From: Clostridiales bacterium
Lineage (GTDB): Bacteria > Bacillota > Clostridia > Lachnospirales > Lachnospiraceae
Length of the DNA: 64,000 nucleotides
Direction: 5' to 3'
Assembly: GCA_021202925.1 (NCBI GenBank)
Contig: JAJQCD010000023.1
Location: 1-64,000 of the forward strand
Of this stretch, positions 56,859-64,000 are shown in pieces; positions within the stretch are counted from its first letter, which is position 1; each line of letters opens with the position of its first letter. A program made the position numbers and the translations under genes. The notes below the pieces were generated by a model. It did no database searches. It was not told the DNA's origin and saw only the letters and a list, made by a program, of their open reading frames with translations.

Positions 56859-57308
56859 GTGGTACGTGTTTATTTGGACAGTTGTTGTTACAATAGACCA
56901 TTCGACGATTTATCACAGGAACGTATTTATCACGAAAGTGAAGCAGTATTGAATGTCATAAGCAAAGGCATTCGGGGTGAATATGAAATTGTTGGAAGTG
57001 ATGTGGTCGAATATGAGTTATACCAGATTCGTGATATTGTCAAACGGCAGAACGTCCTTGACTTGTATAAGAACGTACAGCTTCGAGTTGAGGAGACAGA
57101 TAAAATAGAAAACCGGGCAAGGGAGATTAGAAGCAGATCCAATATTCACACTTATGATAGCCTGCAGATAGCTTGCGCTGAGGAATGCTGTGCGGATGTA
57201 ATGCTCACGACAGATGATAAATTAGAGAGAATGGCAGCAAAGGCACCAATAAAAGTAAGAGTAATTAATCCGGCACAATTTGTGAATGAAATGTTGTATG
57301 GGAGGTGA
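56859..57308 (+). CDS. PIN-domain ribonuclease (VapC-like)
   Basis: The 149-residue protein starts VVRVYLDSCCYNRPFDD, a PIN strand with the first catalytic Asp. A further acidic cluster is found in SNIHTYDSLQIACAEECCADVMLTTDDKL. PIN domains cleave single-stranded RNA in toxin-antitoxin modules. GTG 56859 is preferred over GTG 56850, as AACAGG lies about 10 nt upstream of the former. The next small gene overlaps its ribosome binding site with this gene's end, so the two form an operon, with the toxin first. Confidence 0.8.
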   Translation: MVRVYLDSCCYNRPFDDLSQERIYHESEAVLNVISKGIRGEYEIVGSDVVEYELYQIRDIVKRQNVLDLYKNVQLRVEETDKIENRAREIRSRSNIHTYDSLQIACAEECCADVMLTTDDKLERMAAKAPIKVRVINPAQFVNEMLYGR

Positions 57309-57313
57309 CTGGG

Positions 57314-57538
57314 ATGTTACAGGTTAATTTAAATAACCCTATGGAAGTTCAGGCTACGGGAATGAATGCATTGAAAGAAGCATTGGGGCCGATAGGAGCT
57401 GTCAGGTTTATCCAGATGTATAGTCCCGGACATGGTGATTATACAAAAGAACATCAGGAACAGTCAGATGTTGACCCTGATGAAGCATTTGCTCGAATTC
57501 GCGAGTTTAAGGAAATGAAGAAACAAGGATTATTATAA
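57314..57538 (+). CDS. small partner of the PIN toxin, candidate antitoxin
   Basis: The 74-residue protein contains ALGPIGAVRFIQMYSPGHGDYTKEHQE and a helical acidic end (DPDEAFARIREFKEMKKQGL). Similar short proteins with an RFIQ...GDYTKE-like core are often encoded beside PIN-domain genes. GGGAGG of the preceding gene's end lies 8 nt upstream of ATG 57314. Antitoxin function is inferred from position only; it has no recognisable DNA-binding motif. Confidence 0.65.
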   Translation: MLQVNLNNPMEVQATGMNALKEALGPIGAVRFIQMYSPGHGDYTKEHQEQSDVDPDEAFARIREFKEMKKQGLL

Positions 57539-57700
57539 GGCAAGCATATGGCTGGACGCCCAATCTCTCCGCAGATTCGCTGGCGCAGTCTACGCAGTCC
57601 GGGGGATATCTGACCGCAAAGGATGCTGTTTGGATGGTCGCAGCGTAATTAACCGACCGATGGGGAGACAGGGCTACACAGGAGAAGGGAGAAAAGAACG
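57539..57700 (+). other. spacer with an in-frame coding remnant
   Basis: A 33-codon open stretch ending TAA near 57648 reads YGWTPNLSADSLAQSTQ and then GGYLTAKDAVWMVAA. It has no start codon or ribosome binding site and looks like the severed C-terminus of an unidentified gene. Confidence 0.35.
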
Positions 57701-58198
57701 ATGGATCAGACAAAGAAACGAGTGGATTACATTTCCTGGGATGAGTATTTTATGGGCGTGGCGGATTTGTCCGGACGGCGTTCGAAGGACCCGAATACGC
57801 AGGTGGGCGCGTGTATTGTCAGTGAGGATAACAAGATTCTCTCGATGGGATACAATGGGTTTCCGAAGGGCTGTTCCGACGATGAGTTTCCCTGGAGCAG
57901 GGAGGAAGGCGACGACCCGTACAGCGCGAAGTATCTGTATGTAGCGCACAGTGAGCTGAACGCGATTCTGAATTACCGCGGGGGAAGCCTGGAAGGAAGC
58001 AAGCTGTATGTGACGATGTTCCCATGCAATGAATGTGCGAAGGCAATCATTCAGGCGGGGATTAAGACGGTGATTTACCGGGAGAACAAATATCCGGATT
58101 CTCCGTCTGTGCGCGCATCCAAGCGGATGTTCCATGCGGCCGGCGTCAGTTACCATCAGTATGACCGGACCGGGCGCAAGATTGAAGTGCAGCTGTAG
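57701..58198 (+). CDS. dCMP/cytidine deaminase family protein
   Basis: The 165-residue zinc enzyme resembles ComEB-type dCMP deaminases, converting dCMP to dUMP for thymidylate synthesis. It has MGVADLSGRRSKDPNTQVGA, the catalytic HSELNAIL (His and Glu; the common motif is HAE) and the second zinc site PCNECAKAII. AGAAGGGAGAA precedes the ATG. The 57540-57700 region upstream has no convincing promoter. Confidence 0.9.
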   Translation: MDQTKKRVDYISWDEYFMGVADLSGRRSKDPNTQVGACIVSEDNKILSMGYNGFPKGCSDDEFPWSREEGDDPYSAKYLYVAHSELNAILNYRGGSLEGSKLYVTMFPCNECAKAIIQAGIKTVIYRENKYPDSPSVRASKRMFHAAGVSYHQYDRTGRKIEVQL

Positions 58199-58338
58199 GA
58201 TGGTGATTGTGGGCAGTATCCCCGGCATATTGTATGGAGCGGGCTCATCACACGCATAAAACAAAAAAGAGGACTTGCGATATTTGCAGAAATGAAATAG
58301 AATGAATAGCAGTTCAGATAAAAGAGGTGAAGATGGCG

Positions 58339-58482
58339 ATGGCGAAATCGGATGACAGGAAACAGAATAAGCGGATGACTGCTCAGCAGAAGAGAAAGAT
58401 GATCTCTTCGGTGATCATTATTGTCCTGGTTTTGGCGATGATTCTGCCGACTGTGCTGGGCGCATTGAGCAGCGTGTTTTAA
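58339..58482 (+). CDS. small single-pass membrane protein, 47 residues
   Basis: ATG 58339 lies 9 nt after GAGGTG. The protein has a basic, hydrophilic N-terminus (MAKSDDRKQNKRMTAQQKRK) and one membrane helix (VIIIVLVLAMILPTVLGAL). The layout resembles short DUF4044-type proteins of Firmicutes, but I cannot confirm the family. It is followed 35 nt later by the VanW gene and may share its transcript. Confidence 0.6.
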   Translation: MAKSDDRKQNKRMTAQQKRKMISSVIIIVLVLAMILPTVLGALSSVF

Positions 58483-58517
58483 ATGTGCGGACAGATGGCT
58501 GGTGGAAGAGGAGTATG

Positions 58518-60149
58518 ATGAAAATTTGGAAAATGGCCGGTTCGTTGCTGGCGGTTATTCTTGCGGGGATACCGGTGACGGTGTCTGCTTATGCGGCAGA
58601 GACGATTCCGGTGGGCGTCTATATCGGAGATGTCGGTCTTGGCGGAATGTCTGCAGAGGAAGCGCGGGAAGCGGTCGCACAGTATGTGGATGAGCTGGCG
58701 GAGCGGACGGTTGCCCTCAGCGTGGATGGCGTGACGCAGGAGGTGACGGCGGGAGAACTGGGCTTTACCTGGGGCAATCCGGAAGCGGTGGAAGAGGCGG
58801 TCGGCTATGAGGTCAGTGGGAATCTGATCCAGCAGTATATGGGCTATCGGGATCTGGAGAAGGATCCGGTGCATATCGATCTGGAGGCGGCAGTTGATGC
58901 CAAGCTTGTGTCGGCGTTTGTCCGTACGAATTATGAGGGACTGGCGGACGGACCGAAGGACGCGACGATTGTCCGGGAGAATGGAGAATTTGTGATCACG
59001 CCCGGAGAAGCCGGGCTGGCAGTTGACGTAGAGTCGACCGCAGCGGCGATCGGAGAGGCGATTCTCGATGGGGATACCGGTGTGGTATCTGTGGAGGCGG
59101 ATGTTTCGGTTCAGGAGCCGGAGGTGACGGCGGAGGAACTGGCGACGATAGAGGATGTGCTCGGCACCTGTACGACGGATTTTTCCTCAAGCGGTGCGGC
59201 GCGTTCCGGGAACCTGGCGAACGGTTCGGCCAAGATCAATGGCCGTGTGCTGATGCCGGGGGAGACACTTTCGGGATATGAATGCATGCAGCCGTTTACG
59301 ACGGCAAATGGCTATTATACAGCCGCGGCGTATGAGAATGGGCAGGTCGTGGACAGTGTGGGCGGCGGCGTCTGCCAGATTGCGACGACCCTGTACGGTG
59401 CGTCGCTGCAGGCAGAACTGGAGATCACACAGCGTCAGAATCATTCGATGATTGTCACTTACGTGCAGCCATCAATGGATGCGGCGATTGCGGGGACGTA
59501 CAAGGATATCAAGATTACGAACAATTATGACACGCCGGTTTATATTGAGGCGTATGTCTCCGGGAAGAAGCTGACGTTTACCCTGTACGGGAAAGAGACA
59601 AGGCCGGAGAACCGGACGGTGGAGTATGTGTCGGAGACCTTGAGCCGAACCAGTCCGGGTAATCCGACGGAACGGGTGGACAATTCACTGGCGCCGGGGA
59701 CGAGGAAGCAGATTCAGTCGGCGCATATGGGGATTCAGTCACGGCTCTGGAAGGTTGTCTATGTGGACGGGACAGAGACGGAGCGGGAGATTCTGCATAC
59801 GGACACATATAATGCGTCAAAGGCGATTGTGCTGGTCGGGCCGGCGGCACCGGCGGAAACGACGGTAACAGAGACTTTAACAGGTGCAGAAAGCACGGTT
59901 TCGCCGGAGACAGAATCGAAAGTGGAAGGAATCGAGGGCGGCCCTGGCGTGACAGCGGCAGAGACACAGGCAGCGGAGACGGCCGCAGTGGTTGAGACGA
60001 CTGCAACGCCAGAAACTGTGTTGCCGGAAAGTGCGGAGACAGAGGCGGCAACAGCGGCAGAGATACCGCCGGAGACGCCGACAGCTGCACTGGCGCCGGA
60101 GACGCCGCCTGCGGATACACCGGCAGTGGAGACTGCGGCGGTGCAATAG
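58518..60149 (+). CDS. VanW family secreted or cell-wall protein
   Basis: The 543-residue protein starts with a signal peptide (MAGSLLAVILAGIPVTVSAYA). The N-terminal part contains putative peptidoglycan-binding segments (VGLGGMSAEEAREAVAQYV). The VanW domain has FNRVLMPGE-like KINGRVLMPGETLSGY, YENGQVVDSVGGGVCQIATT and QNHSMIVTYVQPSMDAAI. The last 100 residues are a Thr/Ala/Glu/Pro-rich low-complexity tail. VanW domains occur in cell-envelope proteins; their chemistry is unknown. AGAGGAG precedes the two adjacent ATGs (58515, 58518). Confidence 0.87.
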   Translation: MKIWKMAGSLLAVILAGIPVTVSAYAAETIPVGVYIGDVGLGGMSAEEAREAVAQYVDELAERTVALSVDGVTQEVTAGELGFTWGNPEAVEEAVGYEVSGNLIQQYMGYRDLEKDPVHIDLEAAVDAKLVSAFVRTNYEGLADGPKDATIVRENGEFVITPGEAGLAVDVESTAAAIGEAILDGDTGVVSVEADVSVQEPEVTAEELATIEDVLGTCTTDFSSSGAARSGNLANGSAKINGRVLMPGETLSGYECMQPFTTANGYYTAAAYENGQVVDSVGGGVCQIATTLYGASLQAELEITQRQNHSMIVTYVQPSMDAAIAGTYKDIKITNNYDTPVYIEAYVSGKKLTFTLYGKETRPENRTVEYVSETLSRTSPGNPTERVDNSLAPGTRKQIQSAHMGIQSRLWKVVYVDGTETEREILHTDTYNASKAIVLVGPAAPAETTVTETLTGAESTVSPETESKVEGIEGGPGVTAAETQAAETAAVVETTATPETVLPESAETEAATAAEIPPETPTAALAPETPPADTPAVETAAVQ

Positions 60150-60157
60150 AGGCGAAT

Positions 60158-60787
60158 ATGAGGATGGAAGATGGACGGCCGCGGCAAGGCGAAGACCTGG
60201 TTGCGGCCGGTTTTGCAGGACTTGCCGGTACGGTCTGGATTGCAGAGCGGAAACGGGATACGCTTTTGCAACGGTTTTCGCAGCGGTATCTGGACAGCAT
60301 GCTGGAGCTTGCGGCATATTGCGGAGAGATTCCGCGGAGTGCAGCGGGCCCGGAGCGGGACGAGGCCGCTTCGGGCGTGGCCGGGGAAGACGAAGGACGA
60401 TGGTCGGCCGTCTGGCCGGTGGGGGAAGGCGGGATTCTGAAGGCAGTCTGGGATTTTTCAGGCAGTTGCGGTCTGGGAATGACGGCTGCGCTTCGCCGGA
60501 TTCCCATCCGGCAGGAGACGGTTGAACTCTGTGAATGGCTGGGGTTGAATCCCTATCGCCTGTACGGTCGGGGATGCGCACTTTTTACCGCAGCAAACGG
60601 CGGCCGGTTAGCGCATGAGCTGAATGAAACCGGCGTCCCGGCTGCCGTGATTGGAGCAGTGACCGGAGATTTTGTGCGGCGGGTAACGGTCGAGAACGGA
60701 TCAGGTTTTCTGGAGCGGCCGCGACCGGACGAGCTGAGGAAAATAGCGCTGGACGCATATCCGTTCAGGACAGAGAAGCCTGCATAG
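60158..60787 (+). CDS. AIR-synthase C-domain protein (HypE/ThiL-related)
   Basis: The 209-residue protein has a C-terminal region with ETVELCEWLGLNPYRLYGRG and AANGGRLAHELNETGVPAAV, then IGAVTGDFVRRV, which resembles the C-terminal domain of AIR-synthase-superfamily enzymes such as HypE. The N-terminal ATP/metal-binding domain is missing. It has a strongly G/C-rich, biased sequence in the middle (AGPERDEAASGVAGEDEGR). The ATG at 60158 follows AGAGG. It may bind a ligand rather than catalyse. It lies right after the VanW gene. Confidence 0.6.
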   Translation: MRMEDGRPRQGEDLVAAGFAGLAGTVWIAERKRDTLLQRFSQRYLDSMLELAAYCGEIPRSAAGPERDEAASGVAGEDEGRWSAVWPVGEGGILKAVWDFSGSCGLGMTAALRRIPIRQETVELCEWLGLNPYRLYGRGCALFTAANGGRLAHELNETGVPAAVIGAVTGDFVRRVTVENGSGFLERPRPDELRKIALDAYPFRTEKPA

Positions 60788-60885
60788 CAGAAAATCCGGA
60801 ATAAGGCGAGTCCGGTTACTCCGTGGGTTAGAGGCGTTCTACGGGATTTGCATCATTTTGACAGAATAGAGGAGTGTGAAAGAAA

Positions 60886-61368
60886 ATGAGAGAAAAAATA
60901 CTGGCGGTGATTGAGAAAAACAGCCGCATTGATGTGCATGATCTGGCGATTCTGCTGGGTGAGAGTGAAGTGGCGGTAGCCAATGAGATCGCCGAGATGG
61001 AGAAGGAACATATTATCTGCGGATATCACACGCTGATCAACTGGGATAATACCAGTGAGGAGAAGGTTAACGCGATGATCGAGGTCAAGGCGACTCCGCA
61101 GCGTGGGATGGGCTTTGACAAGCTGGCGGAACGAATCTATCAGTATCCGGAGGTGAATTCTTTGTATCTGATGGCGGGTGCGTTTGATTTCATGGTGATT
61201 ATTGAGGGGAAGACGATGCGTCAGGTGGCGCAGTTTGTATCCGATAAGCTGGCGCCGCTGGACACCATTCAGAGTACGGCGACGCATTTTGTACTGAAAA
61301 AATATAAGGATCACGGCACTGTGCTGGTGGATGAGATCCAGGATGAAAGGATGTTGATTACGCCGTGA
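60886..61368 (+). CDS. Lrp/AsnC family transcriptional regulator
   Basis: The 160-residue protein has an N-terminal winged helix (ILAVIEKNSRIDVHDLAILLG) and a C-terminal RAM ligand domain (VNAMIEVKATPQRGMGFDKLA, then AGAFDFMVIIEG). Lrp proteins respond to amino acids. The stop overlaps the aminotransferase start (GTGA), so the two are translationally coupled. It may sense the aminotransferase's amino acid. Confidence 0.93.
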   Translation: MREKILAVIEKNSRIDVHDLAILLGESEVAVANEIAEMEKEHIICGYHTLINWDNTSEEKVNAMIEVKATPQRGMGFDKLAERIYQYPEVNSLYLMAGAFDFMVIIEGKTMRQVAQFVSDKLAPLDTIQSTATHFVLKKYKDHGTVLVDEIQDERMLITP

Positions 61369-62543
61369 GAAATCCGTTATCTGACAAGATTGTGACGATT
61401 CCGCCGTCTGGCATCCGCAAATTTTTCGATATCGCCAGCGAGATGAAGGACGTCATTTCTCTGGGCGTGGGCGAACCGGATTTTGACACGCCGTGGCATA
61501 TCCGCGAGGAGGGCATTTATTCTCTGGAGAAGGGGCGCACGTTTTATACGGCGAATGCCGGTTTAAAGGAGTTGCGGACAGAGATTCGCAATTACACAAG
61601 AAGAAAATATGATGTAACCTACGATGCGGACACGGAGATCATGGTAACCGTCGGTGGCAGTGAGGCGATTGACCTTGCTTTACGTGCCATGCTCAATCCG
61701 GGTGACGAGGTACTGATTCCGCAGCCCAGCTATGTTTCCTATATGCCATGCACCGTTCTGGCGGATGGCGTCCCGGTGACGATTGAACTGGAGGCAAAGG
61801 ATAATTTCCGCCTGACGCCGGAAAAGCTGCAGGAAAAGATCACGCCAAAGACGAAGATTCTGATTCTGCCATTTCCAAACAATCCGACCGGAGCGATCAT
61901 GGAACGGGAGGATCTGGAAAAAATTGCGGCGATCATCGAAGAGCATGATCTGTTCGTCCTTTCGGATGAAATTTACGCGGAGCTTACATACGCGGAGCGT
62001 CCGCATGTTACCATCGCGTCATTGCCGGGGATGCGGGAACGCACGATTCTGATCAATGGCTTTTCGAAGGCCTTTGCGATGACCGGCTGGCGTCTTGGCT
62101 ATGCGTGTGGGCCGGCTGTCATTATGAAGCAGATGCTGAAAATTCATCAGTTTGCGATTATGTGTGCGCCGACGACCAGCCAGTATGCGGCAGTTGACGC
62201 CTTGAAAAACAGCGATGATGATGTGCGCCATATGAGGGAGTCTTATGACCAGAGACGTCGATATCTGCTCCATGCGTATGAGGAGATGGGCATGGATTGC
62301 TTTGAGCCGTTGGGGGCTTTTTATACCTTCCCGAGTGTTAAACGGTTTGGCATGACCTCCGATGAATTCGCCATGCAGCTTCTGTACGAAGAGAAGGTGG
62401 CGGTGGTACCGGGAACTGCCTTCGGAGACAGCGGCGAGGGGTATCTGCGAATTTCCTACGCGTATTCGCTGAAGAGTCTGAAGGAGGCACTGGGACGGAT
62501 TCAGCGATTTGTGGAACGTCTGGATGCAAAAGAGAATAAGTGA
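61365..62543 (+). CDS. PLP-dependent class I/II aminotransferase
   Basis: The 392-residue enzyme starts with GTG (61365). Fold type I motifs include GVGEPDFDTPWHI, NAGLKELR, PFPNNPTGAIM and the PLP lysine in INGFSKAFAMTGWRLGY. The arginine near the end (YLRISYA) binds the substrate carboxylate. It probably transaminates aspartate, alanine or an aromatic amino acid; the sequence does not decide. It follows the Lrp regulator by overlap. Confidence 0.93.
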   Translation: MRNPLSDKIVTIPPSGIRKFFDIASEMKDVISLGVGEPDFDTPWHIREEGIYSLEKGRTFYTANAGLKELRTEIRNYTRRKYDVTYDADTEIMVTVGGSEAIDLALRAMLNPGDEVLIPQPSYVSYMPCTVLADGVPVTIELEAKDNFRLTPEKLQEKITPKTKILILPFPNNPTGAIMEREDLEKIAAIIEEHDLFVLSDEIYAELTYAERPHVTIASLPGMRERTILINGFSKAFAMTGWRLGYACGPAVIMKQMLKIHQFAIMCAPTTSQYAAVDALKNSDDDVRHMRESYDQRRRYLLHAYEEMGMDCFEPLGAFYTFPSVKRFGMTSDEFAMQLLYEEKVAVVPGTAFGDSGEGYLRISYAYSLKSLKEALGRIQRFVERLDAKENK

Positions 62544-62552
62544 CAGAAAGAG

Positions 62553-62588
62553 AGGCGTTTCGGTGGAGAAAGTCGAGACGCCTTTTTA
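62553..62588 (+). terminator. terminator after the aminotransferase gene
   Basis: AGGCGTTTCG (62553-62562) pairs with CGAGACGCCT (62574-62583) with one mismatch, followed by TTTTT. The trmL start is only 28 nt beyond. Confidence 0.75.
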
Positions 62589-62615
62589 TGCGCAGGTGCG
62601 TGAGAGGAATATATC

Positions 62616-63107
62616 ATGAATGTAGTGCTTTATGAACCGGAAATGCCGCTCAATACCGGCAACATCGGCCGGACCTGTGTGGCGACGAATACGCGGCTGC
62701 ATCTGATTGAGCCACTGGGCTTTCACCTGAGCGACCGCGCGGTTCGCCGCGCCGGTCTGGACTACTGGGATAAGCTGGATGTGACCCGTTACGATGACTG
62801 GAAGGATTTCCTTGCAAGGAATCCGGAGGCGAAGATCTATATGGCGACGACGAAGGCGAAACGCGTTTATACGGATGTGGCCTACGAACCGGATTGCTAC
62901 CTGATGTTTGGAAAGGAAAGCGCCGGAATCCCGGAGGAGATTCTGGTCGAGTATCCGGAGAACTGTGTCCGGATTCCCATGTGGGGTGACATTCGCTCCC
63001 TGAACCTGGCCAATTCCGTAGCAATCGTGCTCTATGAGGCGCTGCGCCAGAATGGATTTGAGCAGATGACAATGGAAGGCAATCTGCATCGCCTGAAATG
63101 GAAATAA
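62616..63107 (+). CDS. trmL: tRNA (cytidine(34)-2'-O)-methyltransferase TrmL
   Basis: The 163-residue SPOUT enzyme methylates the wobble ribose of tRNA-Leu. It starts MNVVLYEPEMPLNTGNIGRT and has the knot motifs YLMFGKESAGIPEEIL, VRIPMWGDIRSLNLANSVAI. The full length is normal. AGAGGAATATATC precedes the ATG. It has the terminator of the aminotransferase upstream and may be read from its own promoter. Confidence 0.95.
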   Translation: MNVVLYEPEMPLNTGNIGRTCVATNTRLHLIEPLGFHLSDRAVRRAGLDYWDKLDVTRYDDWKDFLARNPEAKIYMATTKAKRVYTDVAYEPDCYLMFGKESAGIPEEILVEYPENCVRIPMWGDIRSLNLANSVAIVLYEALRQNGFEQMTMEGNLHRLKWK

Positions 63108-63135
63108 AAATGATAAAATTACCACAATTTAAGTG

Positions 63136-63188
63136 TTGACAAAAGAGTTAGTCTGTGCTAATATAATCATGGTTAGCAAATACTAACC
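63136..63188 (+). promoter_or_regulatory. promoter with two TTAG-N6-CTAA operator sites
   Basis: TTGACA (63136-63141), 17 nt, TAATAT (63159-63164; TATAAT at 63162-63167). TTAG-N6-CTAA palindromes lie at 63148-63161 and 63173-63186, 25 nt apart, across the -10 and the transcript start. The second extends to GGTTAG...CTAACC. Such sites resemble those of DtxR-type metal regulators, which is an inference. Confidence 0.65.
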
Positions 63189-63260
63189 ACATGTGAATAT
63201 TCTATACATTTCGACATTGCCCCATCTGACCCGTGGAGGCAACGACTCAACTCCTATGGA

Positions 63261-63294
63261 AAGAACCTCTGTCCCGCAAGCAGAGGTTCTTTTG
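63261..63294 (+). terminator. terminator of the short orphan unit
   Basis: AAGAACCTCTG (63261-63271) pairs with CAGAGGTTCTT (63281-63291) around a 9-nt loop, followed by TTTGC. Together with the promoter at 63136 it defines a transcript of about 120 nt. Confidence 0.85.
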
Positions 63295-63433
63295 CATATG
63301 GCAGAAGATAAAGATGAGTGGAACAGATATATTCAGGATGCAGACAGGGCAGAGATATGAGGAACTTTATGATTGCTCTTCGAAACCGTGCATGTTACAA
63401 TGAAGGAAAAGCAGGCAGGAAGGGAGCGGGGTC

Positions 63434-64000
63434 ATGGTTCAGAAGAAAATGAAGAAAAAACTTCCGGTGGGGATTGAAAATTTTGCGGAACTGCGCAAAG
63501 AAGACTTTTATTTTGTGGATAAGACGGGGATGATCCAGGACTTGCTGAACGCATGGGGAAAGGTGAATTTGTTTACGCGTCCCAGGCGTTTTGGAAAGAC
63601 CCTGAACATGAGCATGCTGAAATGCTTTTTTGAGATCGGCTGTGATCAGACGCTGTTTGATGGTCTGGCGATTTCGAAGGAGACAGAACTGTGCGAAGCG
63701 TATATGGGGAAGTTTCCGGTGATTTTTATCAGCTTAAAAAGCGTCAGCGGGTTGACTTATGATATCGCCAGGACGGTTCTGTGCTCCCAGATCGGGAAAG
63801 AAGCACTCCGGTTCCATTTTCTGCTGGAGAGCGACCACCTGACAGAGCAGGAAAAGGAAATGTACAGGCGGCTGGTTCATGTGGATGCAAAAAATGTGGA
63901 GTATTTTGAGATGACGGACAGTATGCTGATGGAAAGTCTGAATCTGCTTTCCACTCTGTTGTACCGGCATTATTCTCAGAAGGTCATCATTCTGATTGAC
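63434..64000 (+). CDS. AAA-ATPase-like / PD-(D/E)XK nuclease protein, copy 3 (cut by window end)
   Basis: The first 189 codons are present and open. IENFAELRKEDFYFVDKTGM and the P-loop FTRPRRFGKTLNMSMLK are the N-terminal AAA_ATPase-like domain. The piece ends at the Walker B start (KVIILID). The first 90 residues are very similar to copy 2 at 55009, so the two are recent paralogues. GGGAGCGGGG lies upstream of the ATG. A nuclease domain is expected beyond the window. This copy has no visible defect. Confidence 0.88.
   Translation, partial: MVQKKMKKKLPVGIENFAELRKEDFYFVDKTGMIQDLLNAWGKVNLFTRPRRFGKTLNMSMLKCFFEIGCDQTLFDGLAISKETELCEAYMGKFPVIFISLKSVSGLTYDIARTVLCSQIGKEALRFHFLLESDHLTEQEKEMYRRLVHVDAKNVEYFEMTDSMLMESLNLLSTLLYRHYSQKVIILID

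Larger units (their letters stand above)
63108..63433 (+). other. 326-bp gene-free region holding a short orphan transcription unit
   Basis: It contains a promoter with two inverted repeats (63136-63188), a terminator 75 nt later (63261-63294), and then 140 bp with no recognised feature before the copy 3 gene. No protein-coding gene with a ribosome binding site is visible between promoter and terminator. Confidence 0.5.

Noticed and set aside
59578-60581. Antisense and alternative-frame open frames opposite the VanW tail and AIR-synthase-like gene
   Set aside because: They mirror the low-complexity, G/C-rich VanW tail and are Pro/Ser/Arg-rich without any motif.

Overview
The window is the replication-origin region of a spore-forming, low-to-mid GC Firmicute, most likely a gut-type Clostridia of the Lachnospiraceae group. 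The evidence is the order gyrA-gyrB-recF-yaaA-dnaN-dnaA / rpmH-rnpA-yidD-yidC-jag-mnmE-mnmG-rsmG-parA-parB around a bipartite oriC, three parS sites, a cotJABC spore-coat operon, strong Shine-Dalgarno sites and the taxon-typical class I two-subunit fumarase. No experimental or database check was possible; all calls are by reading.

Left arm (1-10.4 kb, all minus strand, leading strand leftwards): the left edge holds a perfect promoter firing out of the window into what looks like an rRNA operon leader, then tRNA-Ser(GCU), fumarase beta and alpha (alpha overlaps gyrA by 4 nt), gyrA, gyrB, recF, an S4-domain protein, dnaN and dnaA. oriC lies between dnaN and dnaA (DnaA boxes, trinucleotide ladder, AT-rich stretch), with a second box cluster upstream of dnaA. 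Right arm (10.7-25.8 kb, mostly plus): ribosome, tRNA-modification and membrane-insertion genes, then the chromosome partition locus parAB with parS sites at 18.6, 21.8 and 25.8 kb. An IS1634-type element flanked by a 51-bp direct repeat sits between parS1 and parS2. The third parS encodes the last residues and stop codon of a tannase-type esterase.

Accessory and metabolic section (25.9-46 kb): alanine/glycine:Na+ symporter, split chromate transporter, a 1671-residue exonuclease-RecQ-UvrD fusion, lrgAB, citrate-lyase accessory genes citXG-citC with no lyase genes nearby, a TetR-controlled acetyltransferase unit with a small membrane protein missed by length cut-offs, a MazEF-type pair, a LysR-controlled permease/DUF6282 hydrolase cassette, cotJABC and mutM.

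Decay-rich section (45.8-57.7 kb and the right edge): an RraA-family gene fused by deletion to a frameshifted MATE fragment, an extracytoplasmic flavin reductase with a Fe-type alcohol dehydrogenase, a toxin-antitoxin remnant, a MATE/LysR divergent pair, an ORF6N remnant, and three paralogous AAA-ATPase-like/PD-(D/E)XK genes of which one is frameshifted in an A-run, one carries an amber codon at a conserved Trp, and one runs off the window apparently intact. A PIN-domain pair lies among them. Between 57.7 and 63.1 kb are housekeeping-like genes: dCMP deaminase, VanW protein, an AIR-synthase C-domain protein, Lrp regulator plus aminotransferase, and trmL. A short promoter-to-terminator unit with paired TTAG-N6-CTAA sites and no clear gene (63.1-63.3 kb) is among the least explained signals.
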